Source: CAWINH01 sp963837425 | GTDB lineage: Bacteria; Chloroflexota; Limnocylindria; QHBO01 | Reading direction: 5' to 3' | Assembly (NCBI GenBank): GCA_963837425.1 | Contig: CAWINH010000009.1 | Coordinates: 62,001-126,000 of the forward strand | DNA: 64,000 bases | Shown: positions 17,165 through 26,320 of the stretch, one piece after another | Layout: each line of letters begins with the position of its first letter | How positions within the stretch are numbered: the first letter of the stretch is position 1 | Notes under the pieces: model-generated | Told to the model about the DNA's origin: nothing | Seen by the model: the letters and a program-made list of their open reading frames with translations, nothing else | Databases searched by the model: none | Position numbers and translations under genes: made by a program

Positions 17165-19110
17165 CGGAAGTCGCCGGGCGCCCGGCGTTCCTGCGGCGCG
17201 CCGATATCGAGCGACTCATCGCCCTCCTCAAGGAGGGCGGTCGTACGGTGATCGGACCCACGCTGCGCGACGGGGCCATCGTCTACGACGAGGTCGACAC
17301 GATGGCCGACCTGCCCGCCGGCTGGACCGACGACCAGGCGCCGGGGCACTACCGGCTCGCTCGCGGCGGTTCTTCCCGGCTCTTCGACTACAACGTGGGG
17401 CCCACCAGCTGGAAGCGCTTCACGTTCCCACCCAGCGTTCCGCTCGTCACCGCCGGCCGTTCGACGGCCGGGGCGGCGGCCTTCTCGACGGCTCGACCCG
17501 AGCCGCCCAGGCTTGCCTTCCTCGGGGTCCGCGCCTGCGAGATCGCGGCGCTCCTGGTCCAGGACAGGGTCCTCTCCGGCGGCCCCTTCGTGGACGAGGA
17601 CTACCGGGCTCGTCGCGAGTCGGCGGTGGTGGTCGCCGTGCAGTGCACGCGGTCCGGCGGCACCTGCTTCTGCGCCTCGATGGGCACCGGTCCCGAGGTC
17701 AGCGGCGGTCATGACCTCGTCCTCACCGAGGTGGAGGACGGATTCGTGGTCGAGTCCGGGTCACCACTGGGGATGCAGCTGCTCGGGAGGCTGCCGGTGA
17801 CGCCGGCGGAGCCCGCGCAGATCGGGGCCGCGGTCCAGGGCGTGGCGGAGGCGCGCACGGAGCAGTCCGGTGGGGTGGCGCTCGACGGCCTCCGCGATCG
17901 GCTCATGGACCAGCTGGACAGCCCGCGCTGGGCGGAGATCGCGGACCGCTGCCTGGCCTGCGCGAACTGCACGATGGTATGCCCCACCTGCTTCTGCACC
18001 TCGGTCGCGGTCGCCTCGGACCTCGATGGGCGCAGCACGGACCTCACTCGGCAGTGGGACTCCTGCTTCACCGATGCGTTCGCAAAGGTGGCCGGCGGAA
18101 ACTTTCGCCCTCGTCGCCAGGACCGATACCGCCAGTGGTTGACGCACAAGTTCGCCACCTGGTTCGACCAGTTCGGCAGTGCCGGGTGCGTCGGGTGCGG
18201 CCGCTGCATCACCTGGTGCCCGGTCGGGATCGACGTCCGCGAGGAGCTCTCGATCATCGCCCCGTCCTACCGGGCGACCGTGCGGCCGCCGGTGGTGGCC
18301 GGCAGCCCCGGGGCGTATTCGACGGCGACCGTCCGCTCCGTGCGACCCGAGACGGCCAACACCTCGACCCTGCGGCTCGAACCCGACCAGCGCGGCCTGC
18401 TGGCAGTCCATCCGGGCCAGTTCGTGATGGTCGAGCAGCCCGGCTTTGGGCCGTTTCCGATTTCCGTCTCGCGCGTGACGGACGAGGACCTGTCCCTGAC
18501 GATTCGTGCCGCGGGTCCCGCCACTGCAGCCACGATCGGCCTCCGGCCGGGCATGCAGCTCGGCCTGCGCGGGCCGCTGGGCCGCGGGTGGCCGGTCGAG
18601 CGGGCGGTCGGACGCGACGTTGTGGTCGTGGCCGGCGGCATCGGCCTGGCTCCGCTGCGGCCGCTCATCGACGAGCTGCTCGGCGACCGGGCTCGCTTCG
18701 GCAGCCTGCTGCTGGCGTATGGGGCCAGGACGCCCGCCGATCGGCTCTTCACGAACGAGCTCGACGCGTGGCGTGCGGCCGGGCTCGAGATCGACGAGAT
18801 CGTCGACCGGGCGGGCCCGGAATGGCTGGGGCGGGTCGGGGTGGTGACCAGCCTGCTCGATCAGCGAGAGTGGCGCAGCCGAGAGGCCGTGGCCTTCGTG
18901 GTTGGGCCCGAGCGCATGATCCAGGCGACGGTGGCGACGCTCCGCGAGCGAGGCATCCCGCGCCGTCGAATCTTCATCTCCATGGAGCGCCACATGGAGT
19001 GCGGCATCGGCCTCTGCGGCCACTGCCAAATGGGTCCCTACTTCATCTGCAAGGACGGCCCGGTCTTCGCCATGAACGAGATCAGCGACCTCCTGCGGGA
19101 GGGGATCTGA
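17158..19110 (+). CDS. Group 3b NiFe hydrogenase, fused beta-gamma (electron-transfer) subunit
   Basis: A 650-residue fusion of two subunits that are separate proteins in Pyrococcus sulfhydrogenase. Residues 1-370 match the beta (HydB) 4Fe-4S subunit, with CLACANCTMVCP plus TCFC (nt about 17950-18000) and CVGCGRCITWCP (nt about 18187-18220). Residues 375-650 match the gamma (HydG) flavoprotein: FAD domain (TSTLRLEPDQ, QFVMVEQPG), NAD(P)-binding GGIGLAPLRPLID, and a C-terminal 2Fe-2S loop ECGIGLCGHCQMG. The protein passes electrons between NAD(P)H and the hydrogenase module. It lies between the cNMP-domain gene (7-nt overlap) and the small subunit (1-nt overlap, TGATG). Confidence 0.9.
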   Translation: MVTEVAGRPAFLRRADIERLIALLKEGGRTVIGPTLRDGAIVYDEVDTMADLPAGWTDDQAPGHYRLARGGSSRLFDYNVGPTSWKRFTFPPSVPLVTAGRSTAGAAAFSTARPEPPRLAFLGVRACEIAALLVQDRVLSGGPFVDEDYRARRESAVVVAVQCTRSGGTCFCASMGTGPEVSGGHDLVLTEVEDGFVVESGSPLGMQLLGRLPVTPAEPAQIGAAVQGVAEARTEQSGGVALDGLRDRLMDQLDSPRWAEIADRCLACANCTMVCPTCFCTSVAVASDLDGRSTDLTRQWDSCFTDAFAKVAGGNFRPRRQDRYRQWLTHKFATWFDQFGSAGCVGCGRCITWCPVGIDVREELSIIAPSYRATVRPPVVAGSPGAYSTATVRSVRPETANTSTLRLEPDQRGLLAVHPGQFVMVEQPGFGPFPISVSRVTDEDLSLTIRAAGPATAATIGLRPGMQLGLRGPLGRGWPVERAVGRDVVVVAGGIGLAPLRPLIDELLGDRARFGSLLLAYGARTPADRLFTNELDAWRAAGLEIDEIVDRAGPEWLGRVGVVTSLLDQREWRSREAVAFVVGPERMIQATVATLRERGIPRRRIFISMERHMECGIGLCGHCQMGPYFICKDGPVFAMNEISDLLREGI

Positions 19111-19928
19111 TGGCCATCGACGTCGGGCGCCGGCCGCGCGTCGGGGTCGTCAAGCTCGCCTCGTGCGACGGCTGCCAGCTGACCCTGCTCGACCTCGAGG
19201 ACGAGCTCCTGCCGATCACCGAGACCTTCGAGCTCGTCGAGTTCCCGGAGGCGACTTCACGACGCTCCGACGGGCCCTACGACGTGCTCCTGGTGGAGGG
19301 CGCAGTCAGCACCCCGGAACAGGAGGAGGAGATCGCGCGGCTTCGAGCCAGGACCGGGCTGCTGGTGACGATTGGCGCCTGCGCAACCGCCGGCGGCATT
19401 CAGGCCCTACGCAACTGGGCCGATGAGCCCGCCTGGCGCGCATCGGTCTATCCGAACCCGGAGTGGGTGAGCTCGCTGGCGACGGCGACGCCGGTGGCCG
19501 ACCACGTGGCGGTGGACGCTGAGCTGCGCGGCTGCCCGATTGCGCCGGGACAGCTGCTCGAGCTGCTGACCGCCCTCTCGATCGGTCGCCGGCCGCAGCT
19601 ACCCGACGAGGCGGTGTGCCTGGCCTGCAAGCGCGCCGGGACCGTCTGCGTGGTCGTCGCCTCCGGGATGCCCTGCCTGGGTCCCGTGACGCAAACCGGG
19701 TGCGGCGCGCTCTGCCCGGCCTACGCCCGCGGCTGCTACGCGTGCTTCGGCCCGCGCGAGCACAGCAACGTCACGTCGCTGCACGGCTACTACGCAGCCC
19801 AGCGCGGCGAGGGCGATGCAGATCGGCTTTTCGCCGGGTTCACCGCATGGTCTCCACCATTCCGGGACGTGGCGGGGCGGGCCGAGCGTGCCGCCGACCA
19901 GCACGCGGAGGAGGCCGGCGATGCCTGA
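19110..19928 (+). CDS. Group 3b NiFe hydrogenase, small (delta) subunit
   Basis: A 272-residue subunit that holds the Fe-S chain next to the NiFe site. The proximal-cluster cysteines are seen in CDGCQLT (residue about 20), TIGACATAGG and RGCPIAPG, followed by the C-terminal cluster set CLACKRAGTVC, GMPCLGPVTQTGCGALCP and GCYACFG. There is no twin-arginine signal, which fits a cytoplasmic group 3 enzyme. It begins at ATG 19110, sharing one base with the upstream stop, and overlaps the large-subunit gene by 8 nt. Confidence 0.92.
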   Translation: MAIDVGRRPRVGVVKLASCDGCQLTLLDLEDELLPITETFELVEFPEATSRRSDGPYDVLLVEGAVSTPEQEEEIARLRARTGLLVTIGACATAGGIQALRNWADEPAWRASVYPNPEWVSSLATATPVADHVAVDAELRGCPIAPGQLLELLTALSIGRRPQLPDEAVCLACKRAGTVCVVVASGMPCLGPVTQTGCGALCPAYARGCYACFGPREHSNVTSLHGYYAAQRGEGDADRLFAGFTAWSPPFRDVAGRAERAADQHAEEAGDA

Positions 19929-21222
19929 CGGAGGAGAGGTCCGCTACGAGGTTCGCCAGCTGACCCGCGTCGAGGGCGAGGGGTCGCTCCTGCTGCGCGT
20001 GAAGGACGGAGCCGTGACCGATGCCCAGCTCGGGATCTTCGAGGCCCCGCGCTATTTCGAGCGCCTGGTCGTGGGCCGCACGCCGGACGAGGTGATCGAC
20101 ATCGTGGCGCGCATCTGCGGCATCTGCCCGGTCGCCTACCAGATGTCGGCCGCGCACGCCTTTGAGAGGCTCTTTGGGGTTGAGCTGGACCCGGCCGTCC
20201 GTCAGCTTCGTCGCCTCTTCTACTGCGGGGAGTGGATCGAGAGCCACGCGCTGCACATCTACCTTCTCCACGCGCCCGACTTCCTCGGGTACCCGAGCGC
20301 GGTCGAGCTCGCCGCGGATCACCCCGATGCGGTGAAGCGCGGGCTGCGCATCAAGAAGCTCGGCAATCGGCTGGTGGCCCTGCTCGGCGGGCGGCCGATT
20401 CACCCGGTCAGCGTGCGGGTGGGCGGCTGGTCGTCGGCTCCGCGCCCGCGCGACCTGGCTGAGCTCCGCAAGGACCTCGAGTCGGCACTGGCCGATGCGC
20501 AGGCGACGATCGACTTCGCGGCCTCGCTCACCCCGCCGGCGTACGAGCGCGAGCCGCGCCTCGTGTCCCTGCGCCATCCGGCCGAGTACCCGATGAACGC
20601 CGGGCGCATCGTGTCGTCCGACGGGATCGACCTGGATCCGGGCGATTGGCGCGAGGCGTTCAGCGAGCACCAGGTGCCGTGGTCGAATGCGCTGCAGGCG
20701 TCGGCCGCCGACGGCGTCCCATACCTCCTGGGGCCCACGGCCCGAGTGGTCCTTGCCGGCGCCCAGCTGCACCCGCTGGCTGCGGAGGCACTGCGTGCCA
20801 CCGGGCTCGGCGACGAGCTGCGCACGAATGTCTTTCGCAGCATCGTGTCCCGCTCGGTGGAGCTGCTCCACGCGATCGCCGAGGCGATCGACCTCATCGA
20901 CGGCTACCGGGCGCCGGAGACACCGCTCGCGACCTGGGAGCCACGGCCGGGGGTGGCGGCCTGGGCCACCGAGGCGCCGCGCGGGCTGCTCTTCCATCGC
21001 TATCTGGTCGGGGAGGACGGACTCGTCGCCCACGCGCAGATCGTGCCTCCCACCAGCCAGAACCAGGCCGCCATCGAGCACGATCTGGTGGGCTTCGCGC
21101 CCGCCGTCCTGGACCTCGAGCACGGGCAGGCGACGCATCGGCTCGAGCAGCTCATCCGCAGCTACGACCCGTGCATCAGCTGCGCGACGCACTTCCTGGA
21201 CCTCCGCGTGGAACGGAGCTGA
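19921..21222 (+). CDS. Group 3b NiFe hydrogenase, large (alpha) subunit
   Basis: A 433-residue catalytic subunit. The nickel ligands lie in the L1 motif RICGICP (nt about 20110-20130) and the L2 motif DPCISCATHF (nt about 21166-21195). The enzyme interconverts H2 with NADPH, and relatives in archaea also reduce polysulfide. After the last L2 residue (His) nine residues follow (FLDLRVERS); the endopeptidase encoded next would remove them after nickel insertion. The length and the L1/L2 wording match cytoplasmic 3b enzymes. ATG 19921 overlaps the small-subunit gene by 8 nt. Confidence 0.93.
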   Translation: MPDGGEVRYEVRQLTRVEGEGSLLLRVKDGAVTDAQLGIFEAPRYFERLVVGRTPDEVIDIVARICGICPVAYQMSAAHAFERLFGVELDPAVRQLRRLFYCGEWIESHALHIYLLHAPDFLGYPSAVELAADHPDAVKRGLRIKKLGNRLVALLGGRPIHPVSVRVGGWSSAPRPRDLAELRKDLESALADAQATIDFAASLTPPAYEREPRLVSLRHPAEYPMNAGRIVSSDGIDLDPGDWREAFSEHQVPWSNALQASAADGVPYLLGPTARVVLAGAQLHPLAAEALRATGLGDELRTNVFRSIVSRSVELLHAIAEAIDLIDGYRAPETPLATWEPRPGVAAWATEAPRGLLFHRYLVGEDGLVAHAQIVPPTSQNQAAIEHDLVGFAPAVLDLEHGQATHRLEQLIRSYDPCISCATHFLDLRVERS

Positions 21223-21227
21223 TCTCC

Positions 21228-21749
21228 ATGGGTCGCGTCACGGTCCTGGCCTGCGGTGAGCCGATGCGAGGCGACGACGCGGCCGCCGTTCTAGCCATGG
21301 CGGCCATCTCCCCGGACGCGGCACGGCTGGCCGAGGTTCGGCTGGTCGGGCAGCTCAACGCGGAGGACCTGCTGGATGCGCCCGAGCCGGTGATCGTGGT
21401 CGACGCGGTGAACGGCCCGCCGCCGGGGGAGGTTCTCGAGATCCCGCTCACCGAGCTGGCGGCCGGAGGGCTCCCGGGGCACGCCGTCTCGAGCCACGCG
21501 CTTCCGCTGGCCACCGCCGTGGCGCTCGCGGCGCAGCTGCGCCGATCCGCCCCGCAAGGACGCTTCGTGGGCGTGGCGGGCGCGGGATACGGGCTCGGCA
21601 CGGACCTGTCCGATCCGGTGCGGCGCGCGATGCCGCAATTCACGAGAGCCATCGAGCTCGCCATCCGCGAGCTGGCGGCCGATGCGGGAGAATGGCCGCA
21701 TGGCACAGACGGAAGCAGCCCAATCCGGGGTCCATCCGCTCTCCGATGA
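21228..21749 (+). CDS. Hydrogenase maturation endopeptidase (HycI/HyaD family)
   Basis: A 173-residue protease that trims the C-terminus of the hydrogenase large subunit once nickel is in place. Nickel-sensing ligands of the family can be placed at GEPMRGDDAA (residue about 11), VIVVDAVNGPPPG (Asp, about 65) and SSHALPL (His, about 88). It starts 6 nt after the large subunit, so it belongs to the operon. Its last 50 nt overlap the beginning of the phosphoketolase gene in another frame, which suggests that the transcript continues into xpk-ackA. Confidence 0.9.
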   Translation: MGRVTVLACGEPMRGDDAAAVLAMAAISPDAARLAEVRLVGQLNAEDLLDAPEPVIVVDAVNGPPPGEVLEIPLTELAAGGLPGHAVSSHALPLATAVALAAQLRRSAPQGRFVGVAGAGYGLGTDLSDPVRRAMPQFTRAIELAIRELAADAGEWPHGTDGSSPIRGPSALR

Positions 21750-24081
21750 AGAGCTGCGCAGCATCGATGCGTGGTGGCGTGCGGCGAACTACCTCTCGGT
21801 GGGCCAGATCTATCTCCTCGACAACCCGCTCCTCCGCGAGCCGCTGAGGCCGGAGCACATCAAGCCGCGCCTGCTCGGCCACTGGGGCACGACTCCCGGC
21901 CTCAACCTCCTCTACGCGCACCTCAACCGGGCGATCCGGCAGCGCGATCTGAACGCGATCTACGTCACGGGGCCGGGGCACGGTGGCCCGGGCCTGGTGG
22001 CGAACGCGTATCTCGAGGGCACGTACTCGGAGATCTATCCCGCGATCGGGCTGAACGAGGACGGGATGCGGGCGCTGTTCCGGCAATTCAGCTTCCCGGG
22101 CGGCATCCCGAGCCACGTCGCACCCGAGACGCCGGGCTCAATCCACGAGGGCGGCGAGCTCGGTTACTCCCTGGCCCACGCCTACGGCGCCGTCTTCGAC
22201 AACCCTGACCTCGTCGTTGCCTGCGTCGTGGGGGATGGTGAGGCGGAGACGGGACCGCTGGCCACCAGCTGGCACGCGAACAAGTTCCTGGATCCTACCC
22301 ACGACGGGGCGGTGCTGCCGATCCTCCACCTGAACGGCTACAAGATCGCGAACCCCACCGTGCTGGCCCGGATCCCCGAGTCGGACCTGATCTCCCTGCT
22401 GATCGGCTACGGGTACGCGCCGCGAGTCGTCGCCGGAGACGAGCCGGTGGCCGTTCACCAGGCGCTGGCAGCGACCCTCGACGAGGTGCTCGACGAGATC
22501 GACCGGATTCAGCGTCGAGCGCGGTCCGGTGAGCGGTCCGGCACCCCGAGCTGGCCGATGATCGTGCTGCGCACGCCAAAGGGCTGGACCGGCCCGGCGG
22601 TGGTCGATGGCCTCCCGGTCGAGGGAACGTGGCGAGCCCACCAGGTGCCGCTGGCGAACGTCCGCAGCGATCCGACCCACCTCGAGATGCTCGAGGCGTG
22701 GATGCGCAGCTACCGACCGCAGGAGCTGTTCGACGCGTCCGGCGCACCGGTCCCCGAGCTGCGCCCGTTGGCGCCGCGGGGGGAGCGGAGGATGAGCGCC
22801 AACCCGCACGCCAACGGCGGCGAGCTGCTGAAGGACCTCCTGCTCCCCGACTTCCGCGACTACGGCGTGGACGTCCCGGCACCGGGCGCGACACGCGCCG
22901 AGGCGACCCGGGTCCTCGGCGGCTTCCTGCGCGACGTGATCCGCCGCAACCCGCACACGTTCCGGCTCTTCGGGCCCGATGAGACCGCCTCGAACCGGCT
23001 CTCTGCGGTGTACGAGGCCACGGACAAGGTGTTCGAGGCCGAGATCCTTGGCACCGATGAGCACCTGGGGCCCTCCGGCCGGGTGACGGAGGTGCTGAGC
23101 GAGCACCTCTGCCAGGGCTGGCTGGAGGGCTACCTGCTCACCGGCAGGCACGGGCTCTTCAACTGCTACGAGGCCTTCATCCACATCGTCGATTCGATGT
23201 TCAACCAGCACGCGAAGTGGCTGAAGGTGACCCGCGGGATTCCCTGGCGGCGGCCGATCGCGAGCCTCAACTACCTGCTCTCGAGCCACGTCTGGCGCCA
23301 GGACCACAACGGCTTCAGTCACCAGGACCCCGGCTTCATCGACCACGTCATGAACAAGAAGGCCGAGGTCATTCGCGTCTACCTGCCGCCGGACGCCAAC
23401 TGCCTGCTCTCGGTCGCCGACCACTGCCTGCGCAGCCGCCACTACGTGAACGTCATCGTGGCCGGCAAGCAGGATCAGCCGAACTGGCTCTCCATGGAGG
23501 AGGCCGTGCTGCACTGCGCTCGCGGTATCGGCATCTGGGACTGGGCCAGCACGGACGAGTCGGGAACACCGGACGTGGTCCTTGGCTGCGCGGGCGATGT
23601 TCCAACCCTCGAGACGCTGGCCGCGGCGCGGATCCTCCGCGACGAGCTGCCCGACCTGAAGGTGCGGGTGGTGAACGTCGTCGACCTCATGCGCCTCCAG
23701 GATCCGCGCGAACATCCGCACGGCCTGCCGAACGCCGAGTTCGATTCGCTGTTCACCACGGATAAACCCATCGTCTTCGCCTACCACGGCTATCCGTGGC
23801 TCATCCACCGGCTGACGTACCGGCGGACGAACCACGACAACATGCACGTCCGCGGCTACAAGGAGGAGGGCACCACGACCACCCCGTTCGACATGGTCAT
23901 GCTCAACGACCTGGATCGCTTCGGGCTCGTGACCGACGTTATCGACCGGGTCCCGGGCCTGGCGGCACGCGCGGGCCACCTTCGCCAGGAGATGGCCGAT
24001 CGCCGGATGGAGGCGCGCGCCTACACGCGCGAGCACGGGGAGGACGCCCCCGAGATTCGCGACTGGACCTGGACCGCCTAG
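21700..24081 (+). CDS. xpk: Phosphoketolase (xylulose-5-phosphate/fructose-6-phosphate)
   Basis: A 793-residue thiamine diphosphate enzyme that splits xylulose 5-phosphate (and often fructose 6-phosphate) with phosphate into acetyl phosphate plus glyceraldehyde 3-phosphate (or erythrose 4-phosphate). Signatures: VTGPGHGGPGLVANAYLEG, SIHEGGELGYSLAHAYGA and GDGEAETGPLATSWH. Length is normal for the family. I choose ATG 21700 because GGGAG lies 9 nt upstream; ATG 21682 would add MRENGR. It overlaps the hydrogenase endopeptidase gene by 50 nt and is followed 4 nt later by acetate kinase, which turns acetyl phosphate into ATP. Confidence 0.93.
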   Translation: MAQTEAAQSGVHPLSDEELRSIDAWWRAANYLSVGQIYLLDNPLLREPLRPEHIKPRLLGHWGTTPGLNLLYAHLNRAIRQRDLNAIYVTGPGHGGPGLVANAYLEGTYSEIYPAIGLNEDGMRALFRQFSFPGGIPSHVAPETPGSIHEGGELGYSLAHAYGAVFDNPDLVVACVVGDGEAETGPLATSWHANKFLDPTHDGAVLPILHLNGYKIANPTVLARIPESDLISLLIGYGYAPRVVAGDEPVAVHQALAATLDEVLDEIDRIQRRARSGERSGTPSWPMIVLRTPKGWTGPAVVDGLPVEGTWRAHQVPLANVRSDPTHLEMLEAWMRSYRPQELFDASGAPVPELRPLAPRGERRMSANPHANGGELLKDLLLPDFRDYGVDVPAPGATRAEATRVLGGFLRDVIRRNPHTFRLFGPDETASNRLSAVYEATDKVFEAEILGTDEHLGPSGRVTEVLSEHLCQGWLEGYLLTGRHGLFNCYEAFIHIVDSMFNQHAKWLKVTRGIPWRRPIASLNYLLSSHVWRQDHNGFSHQDPGFIDHVMNKKAEVIRVYLPPDANCLLSVADHCLRSRHYVNVIVAGKQDQPNWLSMEEAVLHCARGIGIWDWASTDESGTPDVVLGCAGDVPTLETLAAARILRDELPDLKVRVVNVVDLMRLQDPREHPHGLPNAEFDSLFTTDKPIVFAYHGYPWLIHRLTYRRTNHDNMHVRGYKEEGTTTTPFDMVMLNDLDRFGLVTDVIDRVPGLAARAGHLRQEMADRRMEARAYTREHGEDAPEIRDWTWTA

Positions 24082-24085
24082 CCCG

Positions 24086-25174
24086 ATGCGGGTGCTCGTC
24101 CTCAACGCGGGATCCTCGTCACTGAAGACGAGCCTCGTCGAGCAGCCGGGCGACCGGACACTGTCGAGCACCACGCTCCAACGAGCACCGGGGCCCGACG
24201 CCTGGACCGATGCGCTGCGAGCCACCATCGCCGAGGCGGGGACGGTCGACGCCGTCGGTCACCGGGTGGTCCACGGCGGTCAGCGATACAGCGAGCCGCT
24301 GCTCATCGACCATGCCCTGGTTGGTCACCTCGACGCGCTCCGCGATCTCGCGCCCCTGCACAACGGCCCCGCCCTGGAGGTGATCGACGCTGCGCGAGGC
24401 GCCCTGCCGGGCGTGCCGCAGGTCGCCTGCTTCGACACCGGGTTCCACGCCGGGCTGCCGCCCGCGGCGCATGTCTATCCCCTGCCCTACGCCTGGTACA
24501 CCGATTGGGGCGTCCGCCGCTTCGGGTTTCACGGTCTCTCGGTGGCCTGGTCGGTCGAGCGCGCCGCCGCGCTCATCGGGCGGCCAGCGAACGATCTGAG
24601 ACTCGTGGTCGCCCATCTCGGGTCCGGCTGCTCGGTCACCGCGGTCGAGGGCGGGCGATCGGTCGACACGTCGATGGGGATGACCCCGCTCGAGGGGTTG
24701 ATGATGGGCACCCGGGCGGGGTCGGTGGATCCCGGCATCCTGCTCGAGCTGCTCCACGGGCGGCTCACGGTCGACGAGCTCGGCGAGAGCCTCCAGCATC
24801 GGTCCGGCCTGCTGGGCGTCTCCGGGGTGAGCGCCGACTTCCGCGAGGTCGAGGCCGCGGCCGCCGCTGGTGACGCGCGCGCGGCGCTTGCGGTCGAGCT
24901 CTTCGCGCGGCGGGCCGCGGCCACGATCGGAGCCGCTGCCACGACACTGCCGCGAGTCGATGCCCTGGTCTTCACCGGTGGGATCGGCGAGCACGCCGCG
25001 GAGGTCCGCGCCGCGATCTGCAGCCGCCTCGCCCCGCTCGGGGTCGCGGCGACGCCGGCCGTCGGAGACGGCGACGGAGTGCTCAGCCCGCCGGGCGCCC
25101 CAGTGGCGGTGCTCCGCGTTGCGGCTCGCGAGGACCTCGTGATCGCCCGCGAGGCGCATCGGATTCTGGCCTGA
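24086..25174 (+). CDS. ackA: Acetate kinase
   Basis: A 362-residue protein, about 35 residues shorter than most AckA, with the losses near the N-terminus. It converts acetyl phosphate + ADP to acetate + ATP. Family motifs: VLNAGSSSLKTSL, ACFDTGFHAGLP, RRFGFHGLS, HLGSGCSVTAVEGGRSVDTS, GTRAGSVDPGI and FTGGIGEHAAEVR. It is 4 nt downstream of phosphoketolase, a standard pairing in which no phosphotransacetylase is needed for substrate-level ATP formation. Start ATG 24086. Confidence 0.93.
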   Translation: MRVLVLNAGSSSLKTSLVEQPGDRTLSSTTLQRAPGPDAWTDALRATIAEAGTVDAVGHRVVHGGQRYSEPLLIDHALVGHLDALRDLAPLHNGPALEVIDAARGALPGVPQVACFDTGFHAGLPPAAHVYPLPYAWYTDWGVRRFGFHGLSVAWSVERAAALIGRPANDLRLVVAHLGSGCSVTAVEGGRSVDTSMGMTPLEGLMMGTRAGSVDPGILLELLHGRLTVDELGESLQHRSGLLGVSGVSADFREVEAAAAAGDARAALAVELFARRAAATIGAAATTLPRVDALVFTGGIGEHAAEVRAAICSRLAPLGVAATPAVGDGDGVLSPPGAPVAVLRVAAREDLVIAREAHRILA

Positions 25175-25275
25175 CCCGCTGGACCGCGGTGCTCGCGAGA
25201 TCGGTCAGATTTCGAGAAGCCACCGCGACGGCGAGCGCCCTAGCATGGGCCTGGAATTTGCAAGGAGCCGCTGAA

Positions 25276-25722
25276 ATGGGCGACACAGGGACGTCACGTC
25301 GGAGCGCGGGATTCACGGCCGAGGAGAAGGCCGCCATGCGAGAGCGGGCCAAGGAGGTGAAAGCGGAGGCGCACGCCAAGGAGGAGAAGGTGGCTGGCGA
25401 GAGCGACGTGCTCGCCAAGATCGCCGAGATGCCGCAAGCCGATCGCGTCATCGCCGAGCGGCTCCACGCCATCATCAAGGCCAGCGCGCCCGGCCTCTCG
25501 CCAAGGACCTATTACGGGATGCCCGCCTACGCCATGGACGGCAAGGTGGTCTGCTTCTTCAAGCCGGCGTCGAAGTTCAAGGAGAGGTACGCGACCTTCG
25601 GCTTCGAAGGCAGGGCGCACCTCGACGACGGTGCGATGTGGCCGACCTCCTTCGCGCTGACAGAGCTGACCGCCGTTGGCGAGGAGCGGATCGCCGAGCT
25701 CGTGAAGAAGGCGGTGAGCTAA
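25276..25722 (+). CDS. DUF1801/YdhG-like protein
   Basis: A 148-residue protein. The N-terminal third is charged and helical (FTAEEKAAMRERAKEVKAEA); the rest matches the YdhG/DUF1801 fold, a CyaY-like alpha-beta domain (ERLHAIIKASAPGLSPRTYY, YAMDGKVVCFFKPASK, RYATFGFEGRAHLDDG). Members are sometimes annotated as iron chaperones, but the function is not settled. AAGGAG 9 nt before ATG 25276 fixes the start. It ends tail to tail with the GNAT gene, sharing a CTAA that gives TAA on this strand and TAG on the other. Confidence 0.8.
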   Translation: MGDTGTSRRSAGFTAEEKAAMRERAKEVKAEAHAKEEKVAGESDVLAKIAEMPQADRVIAERLHAIIKASAPGLSPRTYYGMPAYAMDGKVVCFFKPASKFKERYATFGFEGRAHLDDGAMWPTSFALTELTAVGEERIAELVKKAVS

Positions 25723-26228
25723 CCCCCTCGTCCGTTTCGCTCCGCGTACCGCACGGCGCCAAACGGCCATTCCCGGGCCAGCCAGTCCCTGATAGCTCGA
25801 TACAGGCCGGCATCCAGCCGGGCGTGCTCGGCGCTCACCCAGGACCGTACCTCGGCATCGGCTCCGTCGCCCGCGGCTTCGCCGCCCGCGGCTTCGCCGC
25901 CCGCGGCTTCGCGCGGCGGGTAGATGTAGACGCAGCCGATGACCGTGCCAGCATCATCCAGAACGGTGTACGTGAAGCCGGTGCGCGCGGCAAAGTCCGC
26001 CGCGTGCGCCTCGAGGTCGTGGCGATTCTCCTCGAGGCTCATCGGGTGCGGCCAGGAGCTGTGCTCCCAGCCGGGAGTGGCGTGGATGTGGTCGACGCTC
26101 GAGGTCCACGCTGCGTGGTCCGCCTCGTTGTGCTCCGGCCCGAGCGGGAGGAGGTGGATTCCGGCCGCGTGCAGCTCGGTGGGCACGGCGAAGTCCGCCG
26201 GGACGAAGGGACGCTGGACGCTGGCCAT
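25719..26228 (-). CDS. GNAT-like N-acetyltransferase
   Basis: A 169-residue protein with an acetyltransferase-like layout: FVPADFAVPTELHAAGIHLL at the start, then a middle strand pair YTVLDDAGTVIGCVYIYPP where GNAT enzymes carry the strands before the CoA site, and a C-terminal AIRDWLAREWPF helix. The CoA-binding R/QxxGxG/A loop is not obvious, because that position is occupied by an expanded Gly-Glu-Ala-Ala repeat (REAAGGEAAGGEAAGDGAD). Substrate unknown. It is divergent from the ArsR-led sulfur operon. Confidence 0.65.
   Translation of the reverse strand: MASVQRPFVPADFAVPTELHAAGIHLLPLGPEHNEADHAAWTSSVDHIHATPGWEHSSWPHPMSLEENRHDLEAHAADFAARTGFTYTVLDDAGTVIGCVYIYPPREAAGGEAAGGEAAGDGADAEVRSWVSAEHARLDAGLYRAIRDWLAREWPFGAVRYAERNGRGG
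25869..25913 (+). repeat. Three tandem 15-nt repeats inside the GNAT gene
   Basis: The unit GCCCGCGGCTTCGCC occurs three times in a row (25869, 25884 and 25899; the last copy differs at its end). On the minus strand it encodes GGEAA-type pentapeptides, so the repeat keeps the frame and lengthens a loop of the GNAT protein by five residues per copy. It is probably a replication-slippage repeat. Confidence 0.8.
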
Positions 26229-26320
26229 CGGGCGATCCTAGTCCGTCCGGCCCGGGGCACGGGCCGAACGGCAGGGGAGTGCCCGTCACGTGGCAGGGGC
26301 GATCAGGCCATCGGGCACTG

